This document shows, one piece after another, positions 44,728 to 57,595 of a stretch of 64,000 nucleotides of DNA. Where the stretch lies: assembly GCA_963693315.1 (NCBI GenBank), contig OY856186.1, positions 380,942,768 through 381,006,767 of the forward strand, written 5' to 3'. The first letter of the stretch is position 1. Every line of letters starts with the position of its first letter. The notes under the pieces were generated by a model. The model saw nothing but the letters and a program-made list of their open reading frames with translations, made no database searches and was not told where the DNA came from. The DNA comes from Diogma glabrata (taxonomy: Eukaryota > Arthropoda > Insecta > Diptera > Cylindrotomidae). The position numbers and the translations under genes were made by a program.

Positions 44728-45634
44728 TGCTTTACTTTTTGTGGCGACTAAAACATCTGTTTTTTCTCCAGCATTTAAAGAATTAAATTAAGTGATTAAA
44801 TTTTTATAGTAAAATGTTCAGGTAATTAATTTTTTGTTAAAAAACAGTATAATAAAACAGTAAATAAACAGTATTCACAACCATATAATATAACTAGCGG
44901 GACCCGGCGTGCTTTGCTACGCCTATAAATAAAGTTTGTGTGTATACATTTTGTTGACGTAGTAGCAATAATTTCAAAGAGTTGTAATGAGAAATGATCT
45001 ATTTTTTTTTAAATATGAATGTAAAAGGATCAGCACTCTAGTTGATCAGTAAAATTTAAAAAAAAATAGTATTATATATAAAACAAAGGATATATAAAAA
45101 AATACGATCAAATAAGTTTTCAGGTATGTCTCTATATAGAACATTATACGGAACAAAAATGGATTCACAAATTTTCACAGAAGCTCATGGGGTTTAATAT
45201 ACGCTTCCTTTACCGGTAGGTTACTAAAAACGTTGCAAAAAATTTTGATCGTTGTCATTTTATGGTCAGCAAGGGCAGTAAGAATAGCGATAATACATTC
45301 GATGAAGGTATAGAAGAAGTGATACAAAAAAGAAATAGAAGAAGTGATGCAAAAAAATCAAAATTATTTGGAAGTTTTTGTATTAGAATTTATAGGATGT
45401 GAATTCATAGGATGAGAAATATTTCTATTTAGTCAACATCTTAAGTCATTTTAAAGACGTTATTGATTGTTGCAAATCAATGCGAAACTAATATCTTACA
45501 CACGGTCAATATATTGGCATATATGTTCCATATATAGACAACATTAATGGAATATTAATTTTGGGGCGATTTTGTGAGTAATTATTGCTCCAAGTAATTA
45601 TTGAAAGTATTATTCCCGATAATAAGTAATTATT

Positions 45635-45704
45635 GTGGGGATTGAACTCACACTCATCAGAGACATCATAGTTCAAAGCCATCTTACAGACTCAGCCACA
45701 GTGG
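45635..45704 (-). ncRNA. tRNA-like promoter head, possible SINE
   Basis: On the minus strand TGGCTGAGTCTGTAAG resembles a tRNA A box, and 30-40 bases later GAGTTCAATCC resembles a B box, followed by CCCAC that partly closes a T-arm. The acceptor arms do not pair, so it is not a functional tRNA gene. It could be the head of a tRNA-derived SINE. Confidence 0.4.
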
Positions 45705-46224
45705 ATAAAACAACAATAAAACATATTTTAATTTTCATGTTCAGATAATTTCTAAACTGAAACTTCATTATCTCATATTTATTTAAATTGAATTCTTCAT
45801 CTGTAATTATACAATTGTAAATTGTATTTGTTCCCGACACGAAACACACAAATTTTTTTCTGAGCGAAAATAAAAAATGCTTTAAAATTTCAAAATTCAT
45901 GTGAATTAAAATAATTACTTTAAGCTTAATCACTCTAAAAATCTCTCAAAACTTTATTTATTTTACACCAAATAGTGTAAAACTTCTGTTTATTTAACAT
46001 TATACCTGTCGCATATTGTCAGTATCTCATAAGAAAGGAAATTCAAGAAAACTCGTTCTGATAACAGCCGTGTTCGATTTGACTGAAGCATTTGAAACAA
46101 CGAAAAATTTAATACAATTGTTGTTGGTTTTTCAGTTGTTTCAGTCAAACTAAACGTACCTAACATTCAATTTACATTGTATCATTTTTATTGCAACAAT
46201 TATTTATTTTAATACGGAAAAAAT

Positions 46225-46475
46225 TTCAAAACGTCGTTTTAATTCTATTTCTTTGTTCGTGTGCTTGTGGGTACACATTATATTTTGTGTTTTTCCGTCT
46301 AGATGCGTACACAAATAAATCAGAAGGTATTCCGACGTTAGCTGGCCACATACAGTTTTCCAGATGTGAGAAGTACGGATTCTCCAAATCTACCTGGTCC
46401 ACATCCTTGCAGCAATTTTCCTTGTGCTTTATTGATGGTCATTGCAAAAGCGAGTCGCACTGGAAACTAAACGTT
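46225..46475 (-). pseudogene. Helitron/PIF1-like helicase C-terminal fragment
   Basis: The minus strand reads FPVRLAFAMTINKAQGKLLQ, then SGKLYVAS and, after a frame change, VGIPSDLFVYAS and NTKYNVYPQAHEQ. AFAMTINKAQG is helicase motif V and LYVAxSRVG the start of motif VI, in the spacing used by the PIF1-type helicase domain of Helitron proteins. A stop and a frameshift break it, and the ATPase and Rep parts are absent. It could derive from a Helitron or from a host-like PIF1 helicase; the sequence context of repeats favours the former. Confidence 0.8.
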
Positions 46476-47260
46476 AAGGATTAAACACGGCATATTTAAT
46501 AGTTATATGGAGAAAATTATCTTTGAGAAAACGAAAAAGTTCATTTTTTAAAAAAATATAAAAAAATAAAAAATTTGCGTCCATCAACACCTTAGAAAGC
46601 ATGTTGTTGTGGGACCTTATTCTTCAAAGGTTGTCATGAGTTGTTGTTGCTCACATTGTAATTCGTACTACCCAACACATTTTATTTTAAAAAAATAGCA
46701 TGTCATCATCAAAGAATATTCTATAAGACAAAGGGTGCTATCGTTGATTGAAAAAAGTTCATCCGACAACATCCCTAAGATATCACTTTGGCTAGTGATA
46801 TCTCACTGCTAGCCAGTGGTTTACGATAACTCAAGCTAACTCATATGCAAATAGCAGAGATCTAAGTACGCGGGGTTGTCACACCCATAGATCTAAAATT
46901 TAAAATTTTACAAATCTTCCTGCACGAGTATATATTTAATTCGTTATTGAATTCTTTAATTATTACTATAAAAACATTGATCAAAGCAACCAACGCGCAT
47001 AAACCGATATTTAAACAAAAACCCAATTAAAATAATTATCACCAATCACCAATGAAAAATAATACACAATTTGAAAAAGCAAATCTTAGTGTATTTGCAA
47101 AACTTCAACGTTAAAAACAACGTTTTAAATACAAATACGGCACCATCTATTGGCTAGCTCAAATTTATGAAGCGTATATCACACTATCAAATATATTGGT
47201 CAATAAAAAAAATATGACATGAATTTGGAGAGTGTAAAGGTTGTAAAATAAACTTCGCTA

Positions 47261-47624
47261 CAGTCTTCCCTACACTCTAACATAAGAGCTGGTTCTTTTA
47301 AACGAATAAAAGAATAACCGGTTCACCTATTCAATTAGAAGGACCAGTTCTTTTATTTGAAATTTTTATGCAACCTTTATCACTGCCATCTCTAGCTAGT
47401 AAAACTATATTACATATATTTCTTTTTATACAAATTTAGTAATTATTAATTTCTTCTTCTATTATTCATTAACTTTAAAACTGCTTAAATTATTTTTAAA
47501 ATTTAAGGACTGATCCTTCTATTTGAAAGATCTTTTATTCGAAAAAAACAATAGAACTTTCAAAAATGAATTTTTTTTCCAAAATCGAATATAAGAACCG
47601 GTTCTTATGTTTGCGGTAAGACTG
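47261..47624. mobile_element. MITE with CAGTCTT ends and TA duplication
   Basis: CAGTCTTCCCTACACTCTAA on the left, and AAGAACCGGTTCTTATGTTT...AAGACTG on the right, are inverted over about 35 bp. TA flanks both ends (47259-47260 and 47625-47626). AAGAGCTGGTTCTT and AAGAACCGGTTCTT are themselves near-palindromes. No coding sequence. Confidence 0.7.
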
Positions 47625-47890
47625 TAGTTTTTCATCCAGTTTTGATGACAATTTTTTTACTTCTAATCGTTATATTTTAATAAGCGTATTTAGCGTCAAA
47701 TAAGAGTATTTTTTAATTTGATATTGATTTTTGTAAATTAATATTTAAGATCAATGAATAATTTAAAAAAATAATTAGTAAATTTAAATTATTGTTTTCT
47801 TCAATTTGTACTCTTATTTTTATTCAAACTTTATAAAAACCAATACAATAATTTTTTTACAGGTTTCGATACTTTCTAACACTTTTATAA

Positions 47891-48100
47891 TTAATATATA
47901 ACCTCCACAAAATTATCAATAATCCTTGGTAACGCATTTGACTTAGCATAATATGCTTTTCGTTTATTATCAAATAAAACAAAACTTTCTTTACTAAAAC
48001 ATATTTGATAGTCTAATAATGGCCTTATACAAAGTTGAAGTTTACTATCAATTGAATAAATTGATTTACTCTGCCATCTGAAAGTTGGCATATGAACCAT
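47891..48100 (-). other. unrecognised 69-codon frame, protein-like
   Basis: The minus-strand peptide (FRWQSKSIYSIDSKLQLCIR, SFVLFDNKRKAYYAKSN, RIIDNFVEVIY) has a balanced composition unlike the low-complexity frames around it. I recognise no family, and no flanking exons are evident. It may be a fragment of the retroelement whose tail follows at 48289. Confidence 0.25.
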
Positions 48101-48392
48101 CCATATTTAACATTTAATTCGTAATTAAAAAATATTCAGGTATTTAATCAAGATAATAACTATCCTATCTCTCAAGCTGGACCATCAAACACACATTGTA
48201 CAAAATTTCATTAAGATTGGTTACGTTGTTGCGGAGTTCAACGCGGACAAACATCGTGACACGTGATTTTTATATATATAAGATGTAATGACTTTAAAAG
48301 TTTGTGAAAAACTGTAATCAAAAACTGCCCGAGCGGTAAAAATTACGTAGCGTTACTTTTTTTAGTACAAATTTTATTAAAATTTGATTAAA

Positions 48393-49150
48393 TTATCAGT
48401 TGTAATTTCCCAAGGGCGGTGATAATTTGAAATAATTTTTTGCCAAACATTTCGAAAGCAAGTATATTGATAAAAGCACGAGGCCGTAGGCCGAGGGCTA
48501 TTATCAATACCACTTGCGTGAGGAATGTTCCAAAAAATTATGAGAATTTATCAACGAACGAGGGGAATTCGTTTAGAAAATTTTTTGCCATTTTTCATTT
48601 CTTTAGTTAATTAGTTAATTAGCTAATTATTTCAAAAAATATTTGATAATTTTTAATATCCCAGTAGGCCAGACATATAACTATTTGTTATTAGTATAAT
48701 TCATATTTTATTTGTGAAATTGAATGATGTCATTACATTTTAGAGAATTTGATTGGTTTAAATTAAAATAAAAATAAGGCAAACAATTTTCAGTAGTAAT
48801 TTTCCAAGGGCGGTGATAATTCGAAATAATTTTTAGCCAAAAATTTATAAAGCAGCTATTATCAATACCACTTGCTTGAGGAATTTTCCAAAAAATTATG
48901 AGAATTTATCACCGAACGAGGGGAATCTTTATATATTTTTTATGAATTATACGTCTGGCCTACTGCGATATCAGTTAATTATTTCATATTTATTTGATAA
49001 TTAACTTATATAGCAGTAGGCCAGAGTCCAGGCGTATAATTATTTGTTATTAGTATAATTGGAATGTGATTGGTCAAATTGATTGATGTCATTACATTTT
49101 AGAGAATTTCATTGGGTTAAATTAAAACAAAAATAAAGCAAAAAATTTTC
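48393..49150. repeat. tandem MITE array 1 (CAGTAGGCCAGACGTATAA family)
   Basis: One near-complete unit (48662-48965) has inverted ends CAGTAGGCCAGACATATAA and TTATACGTCTGGCCTACTG. Partial units lie on both sides (48393-48650 and 49015-49150). The left unit contains the GC-rich hairpin TATTGATAAAAGCACGAGGC...GGCCGAGGGC (48465-48510). The central unit has lost most of the hairpin. Confidence 0.85.
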
Positions 49151-49924
49151 ATTAGAATAGTTTTTTTTTCATAGGACAAAAAATTATGGATTTGGAAGTA
49201 AAAACGGGTTTGAAAAAACCAAAGTACATATTGAATTCATGAGCCAAAAGTGAAATTCTTGCCCCTACTTTTTTAGCATTTCTAGACGTTTTAGGACCTA
49301 CTGATTCTAAAAAAGCAAAAAAAATATTGCGACGCTGATGCATAGACTGACTTCACCACAGCTCTGGAAACATAGTGTTCTGGATATATGATGAGCTAAT
49401 ATCCATCAAATACTTTAATTAAAAGCAAACCAATATTGTAGATTTCGTAGTTCTAATTATAAAAATATTAAAGAAAGCAGTAGTATCTTAACAAATATAA
49501 ATTCTGTTGTACGAGAAAAAGTAAAAAAAAAATTTAACCGGAAGTTGGGTTACAGAGCTGTTGTGAACCGTACTAAATGTTTATGTACCAAGTTTCATCC
49601 AATTCGATTATCAGATACAGACGTTATTGAGCTTCCAAAAAAACAGGTGCTCGGAGGACCCCCTACCACTTTGTTCACTATCGCTAAAAAACTAGTCAGT
49701 TCCTTGCCATACATATTTGTATCTTTTTCCAAAGTGTCATCAAAATTCATTCACGAACGAATGTTGTATGCTTCCAATAAACAGGTGTTCGGGAGGCCTC
49801 CCACCACTTATCCCAATATTGTCCAAAAACCAATCAGTTCTTTGTCATTTAAGTCTTCATATTTTTTCAAAGTGTCATTAAAATTGATTAATGAATGAAG
49901 TCTGTATGCTCCCAACAAACTTTA

Positions 49925-51760
49925 AAAACAAAGTGTGAAAAGTCTGGAGGGATTTCAAAAATTATTTTTTCTAAAAATAGGTATACTCCATGGACAGGTT
50001 CGAAAGGACGATGTAATTGATAACTGTACCGGAAGTGTGTCAAAAATAGCAAATTTTCGTATTTTTGGCTTAAAAAACGTTTATTTTCAGTGATAATGAG
50101 TAGTAAATTTGAATCTGGAGAAATCTGGATGATTGTCATCCGTAAGTAAGACCAGGACCTTGATTATTGTTTTAGAAGTATGTCAAAAAAAATCATTGAG
50201 TGTTTCAAAAGATTGATTTTCATTTATTTCGTCTCCCAATTTTTTGGGAGACATTTCTTCGATTTTCAACTAGAAATACATATATAAAACATAAAATTAA
50301 TTATTTGGATGACATGAAATTTAATTGAACATTAAATATGACACATGAAGTGTGTCAAAAAATCGTTAAGTGAGTCAAAACAAGAAAATTTGCGTTGGTT
50401 TTGTTTAAAAAATGATCATTTTAAGAGACAATGAGTAGTAACATGGAATGTGGAGAAATCTTGATGTTAGATTATTGCATTATAAGTTTGTCAAAAAATT
50501 ATTGTCAAGTGTGTCAAAAAAAGATTTTTATTTATTTTTTTACCCAATTTTGTGGAAAAAAAAAATTAATTATTTGTATGACATAAAATTTTATTATTAT
50601 TATAGAGAATTATGGCATTATAAGTTCGTCAAAAAAATAATGTCAAGAGTGTCAAAAGAATGATTTTCATTTATTTTTTTAGAAAAAATTAGTTTTTTGT
50701 ATGAAATGAAATGTAATGAACATGAAATTATTATTATTAAGAATTTTATTGCACTATAAGTTTGTCAAAAATATATTGTCAAGTGTGTCAAAAAAATGAT
50801 TTCATTTATTTTTTTAGCCATATTTTTGGAAAAGAAAAATTTAGCGATTGTATGACGTAAATGTAATTGGACATGAAATTGGATATGGAAATTTTTGAAT
50901 TTGTTATAGTTTGGAAAATTTTTGGAATAATGAAAAAAGTTTGTAATTTTGATTTTGTAATAATTTTTGCAATAGTTTTAGAATTTTGGAAAAAGTTTCA
51001 ATTTTTGATTTTGTTATAATTTTTGCAATACTTTTAGAATTTTGGAAAAAAATAGAATTTTTAAATTTGTGAATTTTATATATATATTTTTAGAATTTTG
51101 AAAAAGTTTCAATTTTTGATTTGTTATAATTTTTGCAATATTTTTAGAATTTTGGAAAAAGTTTGAATTTTTAAGAATTTTTGGAATATTATTAGAATTT
51201 AAAAAAAGTTTAAATATTTGATTTTATTCTAATTTTTGGAATACTTTTGGAATTTTGAAAAAAGTTTCAATTTTTGATTTTGTTATAATTTTTGCAATAT
51301 TTTTAGAATTTTTGAAAAAGTTTTAATCTTTGGTTTTATAAGAATTTTTTGAATATTTTTAGAATTTCGAAAAAAGTTTGATTTTATTTAATATTTACAA
51401 TAATGTTGGAATTTTGAAAGAAATCTGAATTTATGGTTTTGTAATATTTTTTCGAAAAGCTAAATGGAGAGGATTTTGAGCGGTTTGCTGAGTGTAACAT
51501 CTTTTTACTAAATTATGTTAATATATGATCTGTTATAATTTTCCGGCGACGAATTGATGTTTCGTGTTAGTTTTGTAATAAATTTCTAAACAGAGATAAA
51601 ATGCTTTTACAAAGAGTTTTATGTTTGATATACATCGCTGCCGATAACTAAAAACAATGTCCTCATAAAAGTTTTATGCCGAAAACTATATCAAAATCCT
51701 TAACAAAAAACGAAGTCTTGATATCTCAGAGCTTGAGATTTCAACCCCTCCATATTTTTT
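49925..51760 (-). repeat. dispersed repeat family, copy C
   Basis: Reverse-orientation match to 26082-27620: TAACTGTACCGGAAGTGTGT near 50023, tandem GTCAAGTGTGTCAAAA units, AATTTTTGCAATATTTTTAG units, CTAAATGGAGAGG, CGATGTATATCAAAC and GAGATTTCAACCCCTCC at the end. Frames inside are repeat-derived. Confidence 0.8.
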
Positions 51761-52019
51761 AAAATTAAAATCATTAAAATTATTCTGAGTTTCACATCTA
51801 TCAGCATTCCAAGCAACTATTATATACATTTTTATATTTAAAATATCAAAACATTTCATATTACACATATCACATATTATGGTATTACATACCATTACAA
51901 ACCAACAACATATTTGGAGTAGATGATAAAATTTGTAACATCATAATACATATAATTTTGATATACAAATGCTGCATTGTTTCAGATTATGCTTTCATTT
52001 TTCAATTTTATAAAAATTA

Positions 52020-52305
52020 TGTTCAACAAAAAAAACATTGATTAAAGCAAACTAACCGTATAAAACGATATTTAAATAAAAAACAAATTAAATAATTATC
52101 AACATTTAGGCAAAATCCCTTAAGATAATTATAAGGGCCCTAAGGTGCAATTTTTGAAAAAAAAAATTTGACAGTTTTACCTTTGGGCGTACACAGTACA
52201 GGGTACACAACAACTTTCCAAATTTTCATGATGATCGGATGAATGGTGTACTAATGCATAAAGGACAAATAGACATACTTTCAGTTTTATATATATATAT
52301 AGATT
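52020..52305 (+). repeat. retroelement-like 3' tail ending TATATATATAGATT
   Basis: TTCATGATGATCGGATGAAT, then GACAAATAGACATAC and a TATATATATAGAT end, follow a segment (AACATTGATTAAAGCAAAC...AAACGATATTTAAA) that also occurs at 46973-47010 within the block 44893-48289. Confidence 0.5.
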
Positions 52306-53013
52306 CAATATTTATTTGGCATGATGACTCGAATGCTTGATGATTCGAATTATGCTTGACGACTCGAATATATAAACTTTTTCCCATGCAAAATCACACA
52401 ACGCCCCCTGTGTTAAAATCAATCTTTTGTGATAAAGATTTCAACTCATATTGAAAGTGAAACATACTCAATTAGTAGTTTTTATTTTCCTAATTTTATT
52501 CCACGGAATTGAAATCATGGAAAATAATGATGGGAAAACCAATAGTTTATTATTTTTAGCACTGCCTGCCAAAAAATAATTAATTTTCTTGTTAATATCG
52601 AAATAATAATAATTTGAGCGAAACGGAAAAAGACAGTAGCATTAACTTTAAAAAACTGAATGAAGAAATTTTTATGATTTTTATGAACTCATGAATAAAC
52701 AATAATTTTAATGGTATTTAATAAAAATTTAAAAAAAAACAATAAAAAAAATGTACCACTCACCGTTTTAAAAACAGACAAACAAAGCTCGTTTTAATAC
52801 CGTCAAAATGATAAAATTATATTGTTTAATTTATTCAATACAATGATATAAATTTTCAAATCATTTCAATGATTCCTCAAACTCATTACGTATATCGTCT
52901 AATATGTTTAAACAAAACATAAAAAATTACATATTCACAAAATCAATAAAAAAATTCAAAGAATTGTTTACTAAAACTTAAATCATTTAATATAAATTAA
53001 ATGAATTGTTAAA

Positions 53014-53150
53014 TAAGAAGGGGTGTAGCTGTACATCTGTTGAATAAATTTCGAAGTTCGATCCGCCATATCTACCCACTTGAGAGTTAAGAGGGTTGAT
53101 AAAATCGCATTTTGACTGGAAATAGAACATGTTTTTCAGTGTGGAGTTTT
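53014..53150 (+). repeat. dispersed repeat of the 6136-6530 family, 3' fragment
   Basis: It shares GTGTAGCTGTACA, TTTCGAAGTTCGAT.CGCCATAT and GGAAATAGAACATGTTTTTC followed by CAGTG with the other two copies. Confidence 0.75.
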
Positions 53151-53199
53151 CTCTGAGAAAAGGCCATGCCTCTGAATTGAAAAAAATTATTTCCTTACC

Positions 53200-54725
53200 T
53201 AACCCCAATCTCCCCAAAGAGACAAACCCCTAAAGAGTAATCCATGGGACTTCACCTCTAAACGGTTTCCAGGTAGTCGAGGTCTTTTGATATGCGATTG
53301 ACCGACTTGTTGGGATTAGCTACCTCTTCATTCCAAAAGTGTGTTGGTACCATTCATCATTTCTCTTAGATGATCTCAAGATAAAAAAAATAGTTAGAAA
53401 AAAATAGTTACTACATATACCAACACGAAAATCAAAAGCTTCAATTTCCCATTTAATAAATTCTAAGCAACCGCAAACTCATTTACATGGGGCACTTTGA
53501 CAAAAGTTTTATATTCTCTCTTTGATATGATATTTGTATGACCTAATTTCTATTATTGAGGTCAAAAATGAAAATAAAGAATAAATAGAATTGTAAATTG
53601 AATGTAAACTGAAATTAAACTGAAACTGAATAATGTAAATTGAATTACGGAGTTTCTTTTGGATGTTTTGAGTTTTTGTACTTTCATTTTGATACATAGT
53701 ACTGAAATATGATAAATAAATAAATAAATAATAAAAAATATATAAATAAATAATTGTGACGTTATCGTTACCGTTGACTTCAACACCCTATACAAATTGT
53801 GATAAGAGTTCTATAAGACGATCGACGACTTGTACAACAGTGATGAAGGACAAAAAGAAATGTTTGCTGCATCACATAACCTCTAAATCTGTATCTCACT
53901 ATTATGCCAGATATTACTACTGTCGATAGTCATAATTATTGGAAAACCTGAATACTATCTAATTTAAAGAGCTATCAAAACAGATTTACTAAAACTAGTG
54001 TCAAAATCTGATCAAAAAATTTAATTTTTAAACACCTATACAGTCTCCGAAATGTGTTGTTTGGTATTGTATTTTTTTCGGTCGTTAATTAGTGCGAGCG
54101 TTGGAGAATTTTTGAATTGACAATGTAACTAAATAAATAAATTCAGATAATGGTTGTCGAAATTCGCCATTTTGTATACTTTCCAAACTTTTTTTTAATT
54201 AAAATATAGCCAAGTACAATATGGCTACCCCGTATTTTTCTTCAATCAAATGTAATAGAATTTAATTAAGATTAATATAAAATGTGGGACTACTCGATAT
54301 CAGTGAGATGCAATGGCTTCGATTAACAGTGCTACAACACTGAAAAAAGTCCAAGCGGCACGTATATCCGCTAGAAATAGGTAGATTTCGAGATCAGACA
54401 GTTTTGTGTGCCAGTAGAATCTGATGTATCAGATTAGTTTAAACAAAACAAACTAATTTAAAACAGATATCGAACAAATTTTAAAAAGAAAATTAGCTAC
54501 CTACAAGCAAAATTATATCTATCCAATTTTGCAACAAACAAATATAAAATCTACCACAGAACATGTGTGTGATAATTTATGACACAAACCTACTCTATAT
54601 CATATGTTGTGCAATTACTGCAAAATTTCAAAATAGTTTATTTCTAAGAAAAAAAATTAATTTCTTCTATTCAAATCTTTTATTTTTTGACTGTTATAAG
54701 GTTGACATTGACTGTTATAAGGTTT
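53200..54725. other. ric-3 intron, no gene seen
   Basis: AT-rich with an (AAATA)n-like stretch at 53710-53760. No supported gene; small minus-strand frames at 53509-53795 are low-complexity. Confidence 0.5.
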
Positions 54726-54729
54726 TTGG

Positions 54730-55700
54730 AAATTGTAGTTGGGGATTGTTGCAAACTTTTTTGTTGAAGCCAACAAGTCAAAAACCTCTAACTGCAGAGG
54801 TTTATATTTATAAGAAACGGATTAAAATGTTTCCACAGATTCTAAATTTATGAAGATTTTAAAAATTTTAGTATCCAAACGGCCGTTATAACGGATTAAA
54901 AAAAACACTTTTTTTTCTAGTATAAAGCCTATAGTTCCTTAACCATGTGTCAGATTTTTCTGATTTACGAACTTGTCCAAGATATTAATAAAACACACAT
55001 TTTTAAGAAAGGTTTTTTTAACTGGCTCCACAAATGCAACCATGAGAGCGCCGGTTGATTCAAACGCATTTTGTGTTTTACAAGCTTTTTTGTTGGAGCC
55101 GTTCACTCAGAAACCTCCAACTGCAGAGGTCGTTTTTTTGAAAGAAACTGATTAAAAAGGTTTTAAAAATTCTAAATTTATGAAGTTTTTAAAAATATTA
55201 GAATCCAAACGGCCGTTATAACGGATCTAAAAAACAGAGTTTTTTTCTAGTATAAAGCCTCTAGTTTGTTAACCATGTGTTGGATTGGGCTGATTTACGA
55301 ACTTGTCCAAGATATTAACAAAACGCACATTTTTAAAAAAGGTTTTTTGATCTGGCCTTATAAATGCGACCGTGAGAGTGCCGGTTGTTTCAAAAAAAAA
55401 TTTTTTTTTGCAAACTTTTTTGTTGGAGCCGCTCACTCAGGAACCTCTAACTGCAGAGGTCTAGTTTTAAAACAAATTGATAAAAAAGGTTCCAAAGATT
55501 CTAAATTTGTTAAATTTTTTGAAATATTAGTATCCAAACGGCCGTTATAACGGTTTTAAAAAATCAATTTTTTTCAGAAAAAAGCCTCTAGTTTCTTAAC
55601 CACGTGTCGGATTTTGCTAATTCACGAACTTGTCCAAGATATTATTAAAACACACAAGTACAAAAAATTTTTTTGATCTACCTCAACAAATGCGACCGTG
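54730..55700. repeat. tandem repeat, about 330 bp, three units
   Basis: CTAAATTTATGAAG or a variant recurs at about 54842, 55170 and 55500. Each unit carries CAAACGGCCGTTATAACGG, ACGAACTTGTCCAAGATATT, GCGACCGTGAGAG and TTTTGTTGGAGCC...AACTGCAGAGGT. Frames of 60-96 codons at 54563-55550 are the repeat read through. Confidence 0.9.
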
Positions 55701-55887
55701 AGAGTGCCGGTCGTTTTCGTTATATCTCATATCGTTTATATACATATATATATATATATAAATTTTTTTTTTTTTTTGTTTTTTTGTCTCCGCTTATCAT
55801 ATATAGTCGTTTGGCACAAAAATTTTTCCGAAATTCAGAGATGAAGCCCATTGCAATAGGTAGATTTTTATATGAAATCTACCTAAA

Positions 55888-57595
55888 AAAGTTGAAGTAA
55901 TGACAACCTCATCTCGAAGTTGGTAGTTTATCATTCAAACAAAGAAAAAATACTTGCAAACAAAAACAATATGTGATTGGGTCAACTACATATAAATATT
56001 TTCCTGACAACAGATTGAGGTTTATTTAAAATATAAAGTGTTACATGCAATATAAAAGTAGTTGAATAAAGTTAATAACTAAATCCATGAAAAAAATTTA
56101 TTTTGGCCTTATATCATGAGTTTTCCATTTCGAAATTGTACACTCTAAAAAATCGAAATATGAAGACGTAAATTTACCATTATAATAAGCCTTAATTAAC
56201 GTCTTTTTTTAAGTAATATTCCTCTCGCATTTTAAAATTCCACCAAGAAGGTGTATTGTGATTATTTTACGGCGAAATACGTAAATTTTAATATTTTTGT
56301 TGTGTTTTTACGACAAAAAGTGTAAAAATGCATCCAAAGATTTAAAATTTGAATATTTGGTTTTTTTACTCTTCCATTATTGTAAATTTACGAATTATCA
56401 TGGGCGAATATATTACACGCGTGTCAAAAATAAAAATATGTTGCAATCAGAAGTTGTTAATTGTATTACATTTTTTGTAAGTTCGGATTATTTTTATAAT
56501 GTTTTGAAAATATTTTTCAAACACTACGTAAGACTACTGGGAGATCAAAAAACACAGTTAACATTAACAGATCATGGATATTCACACTAAGTACGTTTGA
56601 AAGCTCTTTTTAAATATATTTACAATTGTATTAATTATATTTATTTAATTTACAGAAACATCAATTCAAAACGATGAAGAACGAGCACATATTTTTATTG
56701 AACGCGTTCTTACTGCAGAACACAAAGGATTAATTATGTAAAATAATAGACTTAAGTGAAGCTTTTTTTTATAATTTTAATATGTTATTAAGAGTTATGA
56801 TTATAATTGTGTGTTTTACTTTTAATATGTTATTAATATGTTCTCAAACTCTAAAATTCTTTGTTATATATTTGGGCAAATATAACTCAGAAATTGTGAG
56901 TAATTGTAAAACTCATATCAATAATTTTTCAAAATTCAATAATTTAATTTTAAGGTTAAGAGTCGCTTATAAAACGAATATTAAAATTTTTCTTGTTCCT
57001 TATAATTTTAATGTTATAATTTTTTAAAGAATTAATTTTAATTTTAAAGAATCATTTAATGATTTTATTTTTATGAAATAAAGATTTATTTTTATGCAGG
57101 AAAAATATTTTTGTATTTATTGCCAGAATATCATTATTGATTGATTTACACATTGTGACATAATATGCAGATAAATCAGTGTAAAATAATGGTGAAAAAT
57201 ACGTCTCAAGTTGTATTTTTACAGTCAAAATTACACAAAATTAAGTTTAATAATACACACTTTAGTGTATTTTAACTTACAACTAATTGCGTATTTTTAC
57301 TGATTTTAAGGCGGTGGTTGAAAATTACCCTTATTATAAATGGTAACTGAATGCCATTTATAATAAATGTAAATTTACACGTTTTTTTTAGAGTGTAGTA
57401 TTTCAAATTAACTGAACTATATTTTATATTCACATAATTCATAAACACTCCGTGAGGTTGTTTCAACTACATCGTTCTGTAACTATATAGATGTTGAATC
57501 AATTTCGAAGTTCGATTCGCCATATTTGACCCCGCGGTGAGGTTGAGACAACTGCATTTCGATTGGAAATAGAACATGTTTTTTTCAGTGTATAG
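55888..57595 (+). repeat. dispersed repeat of the 6136-6530 family, split by an insertion
   Basis: The left part 55888-56138 and right part 57398-57595 rejoin to match 6136-6530. The insertion point is marked by TA. Confidence 0.8.
56141..57395 (+). mobile_element. TA-flanked DNA transposon, 1255 bp
   Basis: Ends CACTCTAAAAAATCG and CGTTTTTTTTAGAGTG are inverted. GTAAATTTAC lies inside each end, and TTATAATAAG pairs with CTTATTATAA. TA on both sides (56139-56140 and 57396-57397) fits a Tc1/mariner-type duplication. A possible last exon lies at 56655-56741 (ACAG acceptor, then TSIQNDEERAHIFIERVLTA and a stop). No catalytic motif is seen. Confidence 0.7.

Larger units (their letters stand above)
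44893..48289. mobile_element. composite block between a CCCGGCG head and a TATATATAAGAT tail
   Basis: The left side starts ACTAGCGGGACCCGGCGTGC, a GC-rich island in AT-rich DNA. The right side ends TTTCATTAAGATTGGTTACG...TTTTTATATATATAAGAT. A similar tail lies at about 52200-52300. Heads and tails of this kind recur as retroelement-like repeats in arthropods; linking the two ends into one element is my inference. Inside are a tRNA-like sequence, a helicase fragment and a MITE. Confidence 0.35.

Noticed and set aside
45635..45704. Functional tRNA gene
   Set aside because: The acceptor stem does not pair and the T-arm is imperfect.
54563..55550. Frames of 60-96 codons such as QAFLLEPFTQKPPTAEV
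   Set aside because: They lie in the 330-bp tandem repeat and shift frame between units.
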